Shown here: piece after piece, positions 1 to 6,183 of the stretch
How positions within the stretch are numbered: position 1 is the first letter of the stretch
Layout: the number at the start of each line of letters is the position of its first letter
Source of the DNA: Comamonas sp.
GTDB taxonomy: Bacteria; Pseudomonadota; Gammaproteobacteria; Burkholderiales; Burkholderiaceae_C
Assembly: GCA_019236485.1 (NCBI GenBank)
Contig: JAFAIY010000338.1
Coordinates: 1-11,245 of the forward strand
Direction of reading: 5' to 3'
Length of the DNA: 11,245 nucleotides
The notes under the pieces: generated by a model
What the model was told of the DNA's origin: nothing
The model's input: the letters and a program-made list of their open reading frames with translations, nothing else
The model's database searches: none
Program-made: the position numbers and the translations under genes

Positions 1-1
1 C

Positions 2-115
2 AAGCTGCGTCCGCGCGAGACCGTCTCCCAAGGCCTGGCCTCGGCTCCGGCCGCCTTCCTGGGCCTGCTCAAGGGCAAGAACTTTGGCAAGCAGCTTGTG
101 AAACTCACCCCTTGA
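2..115 (+). CDS. NADP-dependent oxidoreductase (zinc-less MDR family), C-terminal fragment
   Basis: Only the last 37 codons are in the window, ending in TGA at 113-115; the start lies off the left edge. The frame reads KLRPRETVSQGLA, then APAAFLGLLKGKNFGKQLVKL. The pattern 'A.AF.GLL.GKNFGK..V.L' is the usual C-terminus of zinc-independent medium-chain dehydrogenase/reductases of the leukotriene B4 12-hydroxydehydrogenase / prostaglandin reductase / CurA-like group. These cytoplasmic enzymes use NADPH to reduce the carbon-carbon double bond of alpha,beta-unsaturated carbonyl compounds. That role is family knowledge, because the cofactor-binding and catalytic parts cannot be seen here. The next gene, an SDR, begins 136 bp downstream beyond a hairpin-rich spacer, so the two are probably not one tight operon. 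Family call fairly sure; substrate unknown. Confidence 0.75.
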   Translation, partial: KLRPRETVSQGLASAPAAFLGLLKGKNFGKQLVKLTP

Positions 116-235
116 GGCGCTGCGCGCCTTCCCCCTCTCTCGCTTCGCGGGAGGGGGACGATGCCTTCGCCGCGAGGCGGCTCTTGCTCGGCATCTCTGG
201 TTTGGACCGTGCCTGTTCCAAGTGCAGTGCATCAA
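116..235. repeat. Structured intergenic element with two consecutive hairpins (terminator and/or dispersed repeat)
   Basis: The spacer between the oxidoreductase and the SDR holds two inverted repeats in succession. The first pairs CCCCCTC at 131-137 with GAGGGGG at 151-157 and extends inward by a G-T wobble and further G-C pairs. The second pairs GATGCC at 160-165 with GGCATC at 190-195 and encloses a smaller CGCC/GGCG hairpin at 168-171/176-179. No T-run follows the first stem on the plus strand, so it is not a textbook intrinsic terminator. Its position straight after a stop codon still fits transcript termination or 3'-end protection. The compact stem-within-stem layout resembles REP-like dispersed repeats common in Comamonadaceae intergenic spaces; copy number could not be tested here. 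Confidence 0.5.
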
Positions 236-241
236 AAATAC

Positions 242-246
242 GGAGA
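242..246 (+). promoter_or_regulatory. Ribosome binding site that fixes the SDR start
   Basis: GGAGA lies 5 nt before the ATG at 252. The alternative in-frame GTG at 222 would add ten residues that do not look like SDR sequence and has no such purine-rich motif before it. This supports ATG 252. Confidence 0.6.
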
Positions 247-251
247 CATGG

Positions 252-1157
252 ATGATTACAAATTTCAAGGGAAAGACGGCGGTGCTGACGGGCGCAGGCT
301 CGGGCTTTGGCCTGGAGTGCGCGCGCATAGGCGCGGCCAGGGGCATGAATCTGGTGCTGGTCGATGTGCAGCAGGAAGCGCTGGACAAGGCCGAGGCCGA
401 ACTCAAGGCCGCGGGCGCCAAGGTGCTGGCGCGCAAGGTCGATGTGTCGGATGCGGCGCAGATGGAGCGGCTCGCGGCCGAGGTCAAGGCGACTTTCGGT
501 GCGCCGCATTTTGTGTTCAACAACGCGGGAGTGGGCGCGGGCGGCCTGATCTGGGAAAACTCCGTGGCCGACTGGCAATGGGTGCTGGGCGTCAACGTCT
601 GGGGCGTGATCCATGGCGTGCGCCTGTTCACCCCCATGATGCTGGAGGCCGCCAAGGCCGATCCTGGCTACGAGGGGCATATCGTCAACACCGCCAGCAT
701 GGCGGGCCTGCTGGCGCCGCCCAATATGGGCATTTACAACGTCAGCAAGCATGCGGTGGTGTCGCTGACCGAAACCCTGTACCAGGATCTGGCCCTGGTC
801 TCCGACCAGGTCAGTGCCAGCCTGCTATGTCCGTTCTTCGTGCCCACGGGCATAGTTCATAGCGAGCGCAATCGCCCGCAAGGCCTGGAAGCGCAGCCGT
901 TGACCGCAAGCCAGAAGATAGGCCAGGCCATGACCGACAAGGCCGTGGGCGCGGGCAAGGTCACGGCCGCCGAGGTGGCGCAAAAGGTGTTCGATGCCGT
1001 GGCTAGTGGCCAGTTCTATATCTACAGCCACCCGCAGGCCCTGGGCTCGGTGCAGGTGCGCATGGAAGACGTGGTGCAGGGCCGCAACCCCACGGATCCG
1101 TTTGCCCACAAGCCCGAGCTGGGCGCCAGCCTCAAGGCCGCGCTGCGCGCGGGCTGA
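252..1157 (+). CDS. SDR family NAD(P)-dependent oxidoreductase (classical short-chain dehydrogenase)
   Basis: A complete 301-aa protein with all classical SDR landmarks: the cofactor glycine motif TGAGSGFG (13-20), an acidic D38 at the end of the second beta strand, a VDV segment (63-65), NNAG (90-93), the conserved Asn of VNVWG (N115), catalytic S149 in NTASMAG, and the YNVSK motif with Y162 and K166. The Asn-Ser-Tyr-Lys tetrad is therefore intact and the enzyme should be an active cytoplasmic carbonyl reductase or alcohol dehydrogenase. D38 suggests NAD(H) rather than NADP(H), by the family rule. The protein is about 50 residues longer than a minimal SDR, with the extra length in the substrate-loop and C-terminal regions (190-301). 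The substrate cannot be told from sequence. It is followed by a convergent DUF1566 gene 20 bp away. Start chosen at ATG 252 because of the GGAGA site. Confidence 0.92.
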   Translation: MITNFKGKTAVLTGAGSGFGLECARIGAARGMNLVLVDVQQEALDKAEAELKAAGAKVLARKVDVSDAAQMERLAAEVKATFGAPHFVFNNAGVGAGGLIWENSVADWQWVLGVNVWGVIHGVRLFTPMMLEAAKADPGYEGHIVNTASMAGLLAPPNMGIYNVSKHAVVSLTETLYQDLALVSDQVSASLLCPFFVPTGIVHSERNRPQGLEAQPLTASQKIGQAMTDKAVGAGKVTAAEVAQKVFDAVASGQFYIYSHPQALGSVQVRMEDVVQGRNPTDPFAHKPELGASLKAALRAG

Positions 1158-1177
1158 GTATCGGACCTGGCCCGGAT

Positions 1178-1774
1178 TTACTGGGCCTGGCCCAGCTCCT
1201 GCGCTGAGGCCGGGCGCACCAGGCGCAGCAGCAGCGCATTGCCCTTGCCCATATCGGGCGTGGCCTGCAGCGTGTCGGTATTCACGGCCCAGGCCTGCTG
1301 GGCTGACAGGCTGGAGAGGTCGCTGGAGCGGTTGACCTGGCTGTAGTTGTAGTTGTTCAGGCGCTGCGAGTTGACGGCGGCCGTGGCCGTCCAGTGCCAG
1401 TCGCGCGGCGCATTGGGAAAGAGCTCGGGGTTCAGTCCCTTGCTGTTGCGGTCCAGCAGGCGCTTGAGCTCGTTCACGCGCGGCAGCCGCCAGGCCTGGC
1501 CGTCGGCCTTGCCGCGTTCGACGGCATGGGCCTGGGCCTGCTTGTAGGTAAAGGTATCGGCGGCTCCGGTGCAGCTTTTGCCGCTCCAGCTCATGCCTTC
1601 GGCGCAGCGCGGCCAGGCCAGCTTGGCGCGGGTGTCTATCACCATCTGGCCGTCGGGCGAGAGCTGGAACGGTGCGGCGGGCGCCGGGCTTTGCGCGAGC
1701 GCCGGCCCGGCCAGCAGGGCCGTCAGCATCAGCACGGAAAATTTGCGGTGTGGGGCGTGAATGGTCTTGCTCAC
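1178..1774 (-). CDS. Exported DUF1566 (Lcl C-terminal-like) domain protein, unknown function
   Basis: A protein of about 198 aa read leftwards to TAA at 1178-1180. I start it at GTG 1774 because the following residues form a normal Sec signal peptide: a basic n-region (VSKTIHAPHRK), a hydrophobic core (FSVLMLTALLAG) and a cleavage site after ALA at residue 27. The frame stays open upstream to an ATG at 1951, but that would put about 59 low-complexity residues before the signal peptide. No convincing ribosome site precedes GTG 1774, so the start is uncertain. The mature part has the DUF1566 pattern: DTRAKLAWPRC near 47-57, an AWRLPRVNELKRLLD core at about 94-108 and a W.WTATA segment. Two cysteines (C57, C68) flank SWSGKS and could form a disulfide in the periplasm. 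DUF1566 domains occur in surface or secreted proteins; no reaction is known, and the neighbours give no functional clue. Confidence 0.78.
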   Translation of the reverse strand: MSKTIHAPHRKFSVLMLTALLAGPALAQSPAPAAPFQLSPDGQMVIDTRAKLAWPRCAEGMSWSGKSCTGAADTFTYKQAQAHAVERGKADGQAWRLPRVNELKRLLDRNSKGLNPELFPNAPRDWHWTATAAVNSQRLNNYNYSQVNRSSDLSSLSAQQAWAVNTDTLQATPDMGKGNALLLRLVRPASAQELGQAQ

Positions 1775-1953
1775 AACGATGTCGGACTGAGGTGTGGATA
1801 GCGATTGTGCGCCCCCGCCAGGCTTTTGTTGCCGCGATGACGGCAGGGAAGGCAGCACTGTTGGCGGGACTCGGGCCAGCACGGTGGTTTTGTACGGACA
1901 AAAGCGGTGCGGGCTCAGCACGAAAATCCAGTTACCATGACAATCGTGCATCT
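1775..1953. promoter_or_regulatory. Divergent promoter region between the DUF1566 gene and the MFS pair
   Basis: This 179-bp spacer must hold the promoters of the leftward DUF1566 gene and the rightward MFS genes. I could not find a convincing -35/-10 pair on either strand. Its one clear signal is the inverted repeat at 1888-1903, listed separately. The region remains GC-rich, apart from short A/T tracts near 1888-1903 and 1922-1928. Confidence 0.4.
1888..1903. promoter_or_regulatory. Candidate operator: inverted repeat TTTTGT-N4-ACAAAA
   Basis: TTTTGT (1888-1893) and ACAAAA (1898-1903) are perfect inverted arms around ACGG. The site ends 50 bp before the ATG of the first MFS gene and lies in the only divergent intergenic region of the window. 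Short AT-rich palindromes in front of efflux genes are typical binding sites of TetR, MarR or LysR-type regulators (family knowledge). No regulator gene adjoins it here, so its owner is unknown. Confidence 0.4.
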
Positions 1954-3153
1954 ATGCAAGCTTCTGTTTCCCTGCGTCTGGTCCTGATTCTCGGCCTGTT
2001 GTCGGCCATAGGCCCTTTTGCCATCGATATGTATCTGCCCGCGCTGCCCCAGATCGGCAGCAGCCTGGGCGCTCAGGTCGGGGCGGTGCAAGCCAGCCTG
2101 ACCGCTTTCTTTCTCTCCATAGGCGTAGGCCAGCTGCTGTACGGCCCGGTCTCGGACATGGTGGGCCGCAAGCCGCCGTTGTACTTCGGCCTGACCGTGT
2201 TTGCGCTGGCCAGCGTGGGCTGCGCTCTGGCGCCCAGCATCGAGACCCTGGTGGCTTTCCGCCTGGTGCAGGGCCTGGGCGCCGCCGCCTGCATGGCCGT
2301 GCCGCGCGCCGTGGTGCGCGACCTGCATACCGGCCATGCGGCGGCGCGCATGATGTCGCTGCTGATGCTGGTGTTCAGCGTCTCGCCCATTCTGGCGCCC
2401 CTGGCCGGCAGCGGCGTGATTGCCGTGGCCGGCTGGCGTGCCGTGTTCTGGGTGGTGGCCGTGGCCGCCGTGCTGGGCCTGATTGCCACCTGGCGTGGCG
2501 TGGAGGAAACCCGCGGCGCCGAGGCGCGGCTGGACAGCAGCCTGGGCGGCGCGCTCAAGGCCTATGTGCGCCTGCTTGGCGACCGGCACTATCTGGGCCT
2601 GGTCTTCATCGGCGGCAGCGCCATGGCCGGATTTTTCGTCTATCTGGCCGGCTCGCCTTTTGTGCTCATCGATTACTACGGCCTGTCGTCGACCCAGTAC
2701 AGCATGGCCTTCGCGCTCAACTCCATCGCCTTCATAGGTGCGGCCCAGTTCACGGGCCGGCTGGGCCAGCGCTTCGGACTGGTCAAAGTGGTCAAGGCGG
2801 CGGCCTCGGCCTCGGGCGTGGTCATGGCCTCCTTGCTGGCCTATTACCTGCTGGGCGGCGAGAAGCTGTCCGTGCTCATCGCCCTGTATTTCCTGGCCAG
2901 CGCACTGATGGGCCTGGTGATTCCCACAACCTCGGTGCTGGCGCTGGAGGAGCATGGCGAGATCGCGGGCACGGCCTCGGCCTTGCTGGGCACGCTGCAG
3001 ATGCTGGCGGGCGCGGCCGCCATGCAGATCGTCGGGCATTTTTCCAACGGCAAGCCCCTGCCCATGGTGGTGGGCATGGCCACGGGCGCCCTGGTAGGCG
3101 TGGCCCTGACCTGGCTGACCCTGGGCGGCCGCCATGGAGCCAAGCATGCTTGA
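1954..3153 (+). CDS. Bcr/CflA family MFS drug efflux transporter (DHA1, 12 TM)
   Basis: A 399-aa inner-membrane protein starting at ATG 1954, the only in-frame start close to the conserved N-terminus, and ending with TGA at 3151-3153. It carries the Bcr/CflA signature FAIDMYLPALP in TM1 with acidic D25 (positions 22-32), MFS motif A as GPVSDMVGRKPP (64-75) between TM2 and TM3, a motif B-like RLVQGLGAA (103-111) in TM4, and an antiporter motif C-like SPILAPLAGSG (144-154) in TM5. Hydrophobic segments recur along the whole length, as expected for 12 helices. Relatives exchange protons for bicyclomycin, chloramphenicol, sulfonamides or small metabolites; the substrate here is not predictable. 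No clear Shine-Dalgarno is seen before the ATG. The 3' end overlaps the next MFS gene by 8 bp, so the two should be cotranscribed. Confidence 0.9.
   Translation: MQASVSLRLVLILGLLSAIGPFAIDMYLPALPQIGSSLGAQVGAVQASLTAFFLSIGVGQLLYGPVSDMVGRKPPLYFGLTVFALASVGCALAPSIETLVAFRLVQGLGAAACMAVPRAVVRDLHTGHAAARMMSLLMLVFSVSPILAPLAGSGVIAVAGWRAVFWVVAVAAVLGLIATWRGVEETRGAEARLDSSLGGALKAYVRLLGDRHYLGLVFIGGSAMAGFFVYLAGSPFVLIDYYGLSSTQYSMAFALNSIAFIGAAQFTGRLGQRFGLVKVVKAAASASGVVMASLLAYYLLGGEKLSVLIALYFLASALMGLVIPTTSVLALEEHGEIAGTASALLGTLQMLAGAAAMQIVGHFSNGKPLPMVVGMATGALVGVALTWLTLGGRHGAKHA
3136..3139 (+). promoter_or_regulatory. Ribosome binding site that fixes the start of the second MFS gene
   Basis: GGAG sits inside the last codons of the upstream MFS gene, 6 nt before ATG 3146. 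The alternative in-frame ATG at 3134 overlaps this GGAG and has no purine-rich motif of its own at a useful distance. ATG 3146 is therefore preferred. Confidence 0.55.
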
Positions 3154-4579
3154 GGACGGCGGCAAGACTGAGAGCCCGGCCGTCGACGGCCTGCCCGCCG
3201 GTGCGCGCGGCCAGGCCATGTTGGTCATCATTCTGGGACTCACGCTGTCGGTGCTGGACAGCAGCATCGTCAACCTGGCTCTGCCTGCGATCGCGCGCGA
3301 GCTGCAGGCCAGCTCGGCGCACACGCTATGGGTGGTCAATGCCTATCAGCTGGCGGGGCTGGTGCTGCTGCTGCCGCTGGCGGCGCTGGGCGAGCGCCTG
3401 GGTTATCGCCGCATCTATCTGGTGGGCATGATCGTATTTGTGCTGGCATCGGTGGGCGCCATGCTGGCCGATTCGCTGGCGACGCTGATCGCGGCGCGCG
3501 TCTTCCAGGGGATTGGCGCCTCGGGGGTGATGAGCGTGAATGCGGCCCTGGTGCGCCTGACCTATCCACGCTCCATGCTGGGCCGGGGCATGGCCGTCAA
3601 TTCGCTGGTGGTGGCCACCTCGTCCATGGCCGGTCCTTCGGTGGCAGCGGCCATTCTGTCCGTGGCCGACTGGCCCTGGCTGTTCGCCATCAATGTGCCC
3701 CTGGGCCTGTACACGCTGTGGCTGGGCCGCCGCTCGCTGCCGACCAACCCCGCAGCCAGCGCAAGCCGCGAGCCCATCGCACCGCTGGACGTGCTGCTCA
3801 ATATCCTGATGTTCACGCTGCTGTTCCTGGGCGGCGAGCAGCTGGGCGTGCACCTGGGTCGGCCCGAGGGGGGCAGCAGCTCTCTGCCATCGGGCTGGTG
3901 GCTGCTGGGCGCGGGTGTGCTGGTGGGCTTTGTCTATCTGCGCCGTCAGTGGCACAAGGCGGCGCCGCTGTTCCCCGTGGACCTGCTGCGCATTCCCGTG
4001 TTTGCGCTGTCCATGTGCGGCTCGGTATCGGCCTTCTGCGCGCAGATGCTTTCCTATCTGGCCCTGCCGTTTCTGCTGCTGGAGGCGCGCGGCCTCTCGC
4101 CCATGGAGGCCGGCATGCTGATCACGGCCTGGCCGCTGGCCACCATGCTCACGGCGCCGATAGCTGGCCGGCTGATAGGTCGCTATCCCGACGGCCTGCT
4201 TGGCGGCATAGGCATGGCCATGTTTGCCTGCGGGCTGTGGCTGTTGGCGGCCATGCCCGTGGATGTGGCCCACTGGGACATGGTCTGGCGCATGCTGCTG
4301 GCCGGCAGCGGGTTCGCGCTCTACCAGTCGCCCAACAACCACACCATCGTCACCTCGGCGCCGCTGGCGCGCAGCGGTGCGGCCGGGGGCATGCTGAGCT
4401 CGGCGCGCATGACGGGCCAGACCCTGGGCGCGGTGATACTGGGCACTATTTTTGCAGTCTCCGGCGGGCATGGCGGACATGCCGAAGTACTGGCCCTGTC
4501 GATTGCAGGCGGCTTTGCGGCGCTGGCCGGCCTGTTCAGCAGCCTGCGCCGGTCGCCGGCCGCACATTCGCGGGAATAG
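3146..4579 (+). CDS. DHA2-family MFS drug efflux transporter (EmrB/QacA-like)
   Basis: A 477-aa integral membrane protein (481 aa if started at ATG 3134). After a short polar N-terminus, TM1 carries the DHA2 signature SVLDSSIVNLALPAI (about 35-49, with D38). Motif A is present in the form LGERLGYRR (81-89), FQGIGASG (120-127) marks TM4, motif C appears as SSMAGPSVAAAI (159-170), and WPWLFAINVPLG (176-187) is the usual DHA2 stretch before TM6. Length and hydrophobic profile fit 14 helices. The family exports cationic or hydrophobic compounds by proton antiport, sometimes with an EmrA-type adaptor. No EmrA adaptor is encoded next to it. The start codon overlaps the end of the Bcr/CflA gene by 8 bp (ATGCTTGA), indicating translational coupling. 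The substrate is unknown. Confidence 0.9.
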   Translation: MLEDGGKTESPAVDGLPAGARGQAMLVIILGLTLSVLDSSIVNLALPAIARELQASSAHTLWVVNAYQLAGLVLLLPLAALGERLGYRRIYLVGMIVFVLASVGAMLADSLATLIAARVFQGIGASGVMSVNAALVRLTYPRSMLGRGMAVNSLVVATSSMAGPSVAAAILSVADWPWLFAINVPLGLYTLWLGRRSLPTNPAASASREPIAPLDVLLNILMFTLLFLGGEQLGVHLGRPEGGSSSLPSGWWLLGAGVLVGFVYLRRQWHKAAPLFPVDLLRIPVFALSMCGSVSAFCAQMLSYLALPFLLLEARGLSPMEAGMLITAWPLATMLTAPIAGRLIGRYPDGLLGGIGMAMFACGLWLLAAMPVDVAHWDMVWRMLLAGSGFALYQSPNNHTIVTSAPLARSGAAGGMLSSARMTGQTLGAVILGTIFAVSGGHGGHAEVLALSIAGGFAALAGLFSSLRRSPAAHSRE

Positions 4580-4598
4580 ACGCCAGATCCGGGTATGA

Positions 4599-4615
4599 CG
4601 CTTGCCTATCAAGCG
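4599..4615. repeat. Small hairpin CGCTTG-N5-CAAGCG after the MFS pair
   Basis: A perfect 6-bp stem with a 5-nt loop lies 19 nt after the stop codon of the second MFS gene. There is no T-run behind it, so termination would be weak or Rho-assisted. The hairpin and its right flank (TTGCTATCAAA at 4620-4630) remind me of a short intergenic repeat frequent in Comamonadaceae genomes. That is recollection, not a search result. Confidence 0.35.
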
Positions 4616-4807
4616 CCAGTTGCTATCAAAGGCGGAGTTTTCCAGCGCCGCTCTCTAGTCCGCTATGAGTAGGAAGAGCAGCCCGGCCCTGGCTACAGTC
4701 AAGCCGGGTGAGCAGGGCGCGGCCAGCCTCGGTGTCGCTCGCACCCGGGCATTCCCTGTACGGCCTTGCCGGCATATTGTTGCGCGCATGACTGCTTTAC
4801 ATTTGGG

Positions 4808-4831
4808 AAATATTGCGGTTGCAAAATATTG
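4808..4831. promoter_or_regulatory. Candidate operator of the RND operon (AAATATTG direct repeat / inverted repeat)
   Basis: AAATATTG occurs at 4808-4815 and again at 4824-4831, spaced 16 bp. The same bases form an imperfect inverted repeat: AATATTGC on the left and GCAAAATATT on the right, around GGTT. It overlaps the most likely promoter zone and ends 32 bp before ATG 4864, where a repressor would block transcription. RND operons of this type are commonly repressed by TetR-family proteins such as AcrR or TtgR, and a TetR-type gene lies at the far end of the operon. The link between site and regulator is inference. Confidence 0.45.
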
Positions 4832-4863
4832 ACGAGTTACCTAGTTTCATCTTGTTCCAACAT

Positions 4864-6168
4864 ATGAAGATCGATCTGCCCGCTTCGCTGAGCCCGCGCC
4901 GCAAGGCGCATTTTTCTTATCCGCCCAGCGCCAGCCCGCAGTCGACGGCCCTGCCGCGCTGGACTCTGGCGCTGGCGGGCATTCTGGTGGCTGCGACCCT
5001 GGCCGGCTGCTCCAAATCCGAGGCCGAGCAAAAAGCCGCGCCCAAGCCCGAGCCGCAGGTGGGGGTGGTGACGCTGCAGGCGCAGCACCAGCAGCTGGAT
5101 GTGAGCCTGCCGGGCCGCACCCGGGCTTTTCTGACCGCGGAGGTCAGGCCCCAGGTCTCGGGCATCATCCAGAAGCGCTTGTTTACCGAAGGCACCCAGG
5201 TCAAGCAGGGTCAGCAGCTCTATCAGATCGACGCCGCGTCGCTGAAGGCCGCCGAAGCCAGCGCCGCCGCTGCCGTGGCCAAGGCCGAAGCCAGCCAGCG
5301 CACGCAGGCGGCCACGGCCCGCCGCAATGCGGAGCTGGTCAAGATCGACGCCATCAGCAAGCAGGCTTTTGACGAAAGCCAGGCGGCTGCGGCCCAGGCC
5401 CAGTCCGATGTGGCCGTGGCCAAGGCCAATCTAGAGACCGCGCGCATCAATCTCAAGTACGCGCGCATAGAAGCGCCCATAGGCGGGCGCATCGCGCTGT
5501 CCACGGTGACTCCGGGCGCGCTGGTGACCGCCAACCAGACCAATGCGCTGACCACCATCGTGCAGCTGGACCCCATCTATGTGGACTTCACCCAGTCCAG
5601 CTCGGACCTGATGCAGCTCAAGCGTGACCTGGACTCGGGACGCCTGCAGAAGGTGGAAGGCAACAAGGTGCCGGTGCGCATCGTGCTCGATGACGGCAGC
5701 GAATACCCGCAGCAGGGCCGGCTGGAGTTTGCGGGCGTGATCGTCAACGACACCACGGGCACGCTGACGCTGCGCGCCCAGGTGCCCAACCCCGACGGCA
5801 TGCTCATGCCCGGCATGTATGTGCAGGCCAAGCTGCCCACGGCACTGGCGCCTGATGCGCTGCTGGTGCCCCAGCAAAGCGTGACGCGCGACCTGGCCGG
5901 CAATCCGAATGTGATGGTGGTCAAGCAGGGCGAGGTCGCGGAAAAGCGCCAGGTGGAGCTGGACCGTGCCGTGGGCGCGTTCTGGCTGCTCAAGTCGGGT
6001 CTGAAATCCGGTGAGCGCGTGATGGTCGACGGCTTCCAGCGCATCAAGCCCGGCGACAAGGTCAAGACCGTGGAAGTGGACCTGAAGGCCAGGGCCGAGC
6101 GCAAGAGCGTGCGCGGCGAGCCGCCCGTGCAGGCCGCGGCCGATGCACCGGCCGCCGTTGCGAAGTAA
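4864..6168 (+). CDS. RND efflux periplasmic adaptor (membrane fusion protein, AcrA/MexA family)
   Basis: The 434-aa adaptor joins the inner-membrane pump to the outer-membrane channel in the periplasm. A lipobox LAGC puts the acylated Cys at residue 49, after the hydrophobic stretch TLALAGILVAATLAGC. Next come the first lipoyl half (VSLPGRTRAFLTAEVRPQVSG), an Ala-rich alpha-helical hairpin including ISKQAFDESQAAAAQAQ and ANLETARINLKYARI, the second lipoyl half (EAPIGGRIALSTVTPGALV), the AcrA-like QLDPIYVDFTQSS beta-barrel segment, and the membrane-proximal domain to the end. The 48 residues before the Cys are long for a lipoprotein leader and no good ribosome site precedes ATG 4864, so the start is not secure. 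A TTG at 4813 in the same frame is less likely because it lies within the putative operator. First gene of a three-gene operon, 15 nt before the pump. Confidence 0.93.
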   Translation: MKIDLPASLSPRRKAHFSYPPSASPQSTALPRWTLALAGILVAATLAGCSKSEAEQKAAPKPEPQVGVVTLQAQHQQLDVSLPGRTRAFLTAEVRPQVSGIIQKRLFTEGTQVKQGQQLYQIDAASLKAAEASAAAAVAKAEASQRTQAATARRNAELVKIDAISKQAFDESQAAAAQAQSDVAVAKANLETARINLKYARIEAPIGGRIALSTVTPGALVTANQTNALTTIVQLDPIYVDFTQSSSDLMQLKRDLDSGRLQKVEGNKVPVRIVLDDGSEYPQQGRLEFAGVIVNDTTGTLTLRAQVPNPDGMLMPGMYVQAKLPTALAPDALLVPQQSVTRDLAGNPNVMVVKQGEVAEKRQVELDRAVGAFWLLKSGLKSGERVMVDGFQRIKPGDKVKTVEVDLKARAERKSVRGEPPVQAAADAPAAVAK

Positions 6169-6183
6169 GGACAGGGCACGCAC

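Larger units (their letters stand above)
4580..4863. promoter_or_regulatory. Intergenic region upstream of the RND efflux operon
   Basis: This 284-bp stretch has no supportable gene. Its first part has two inverted repeats: CGCTTG/CAAGCG (4599-4604/4610-4615), and CCCGGC/GCCGGG (4682-4687/4703-4708) with a 15-nt loop. From about 4788 it becomes distinctly AT-rich, as expected for a promoter. One possible promoter is TTGCAA (4819-4824), then 17 bp, then TAGTTT (4842-4847). It would start transcription only about 10 nt before ATG 4864, and no Shine-Dalgarno is visible there. TTTACA at 4796-4801 is another possible -35, but it has no good -10 at 16-18 bp. Confidence 0.45.

Noticed and set aside
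105..752. Minus-strand open frame covering the spacer and the SDR gene
   Set aside because: Antisense to the SDR and ending in the hairpin element; no domain, and composition typical of a mirror frame.
161..862. Alternative plus-strand frame overlapping the SDR gene
   Set aside because: Gly/Arg-rich out-of-frame translation of the SDR coding region; the SDR frame has the full catalytic tetrad and cofactor motif.
1915..3339. Long minus-strand open frame opposite the first MFS gene
   Set aside because: Gln/His/Gly/Arg-rich low-complexity translation with no recognisable motif; a shadow of the Bcr/CflA gene caused by high GC.
3326..4668. Long open frames on both strands overlapping the DHA2 transporter
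   Set aside because: The real frame carries continuous DHA2 motifs; the alternatives have biased composition and no helices or domains.
4767..4774. TGCCGGCA palindrome in the RND upstream region
   Set aside because: An 8-bp GC-rich palindrome is common in this base composition and sits outside the AT-rich promoter zone; too weak to call an operator.
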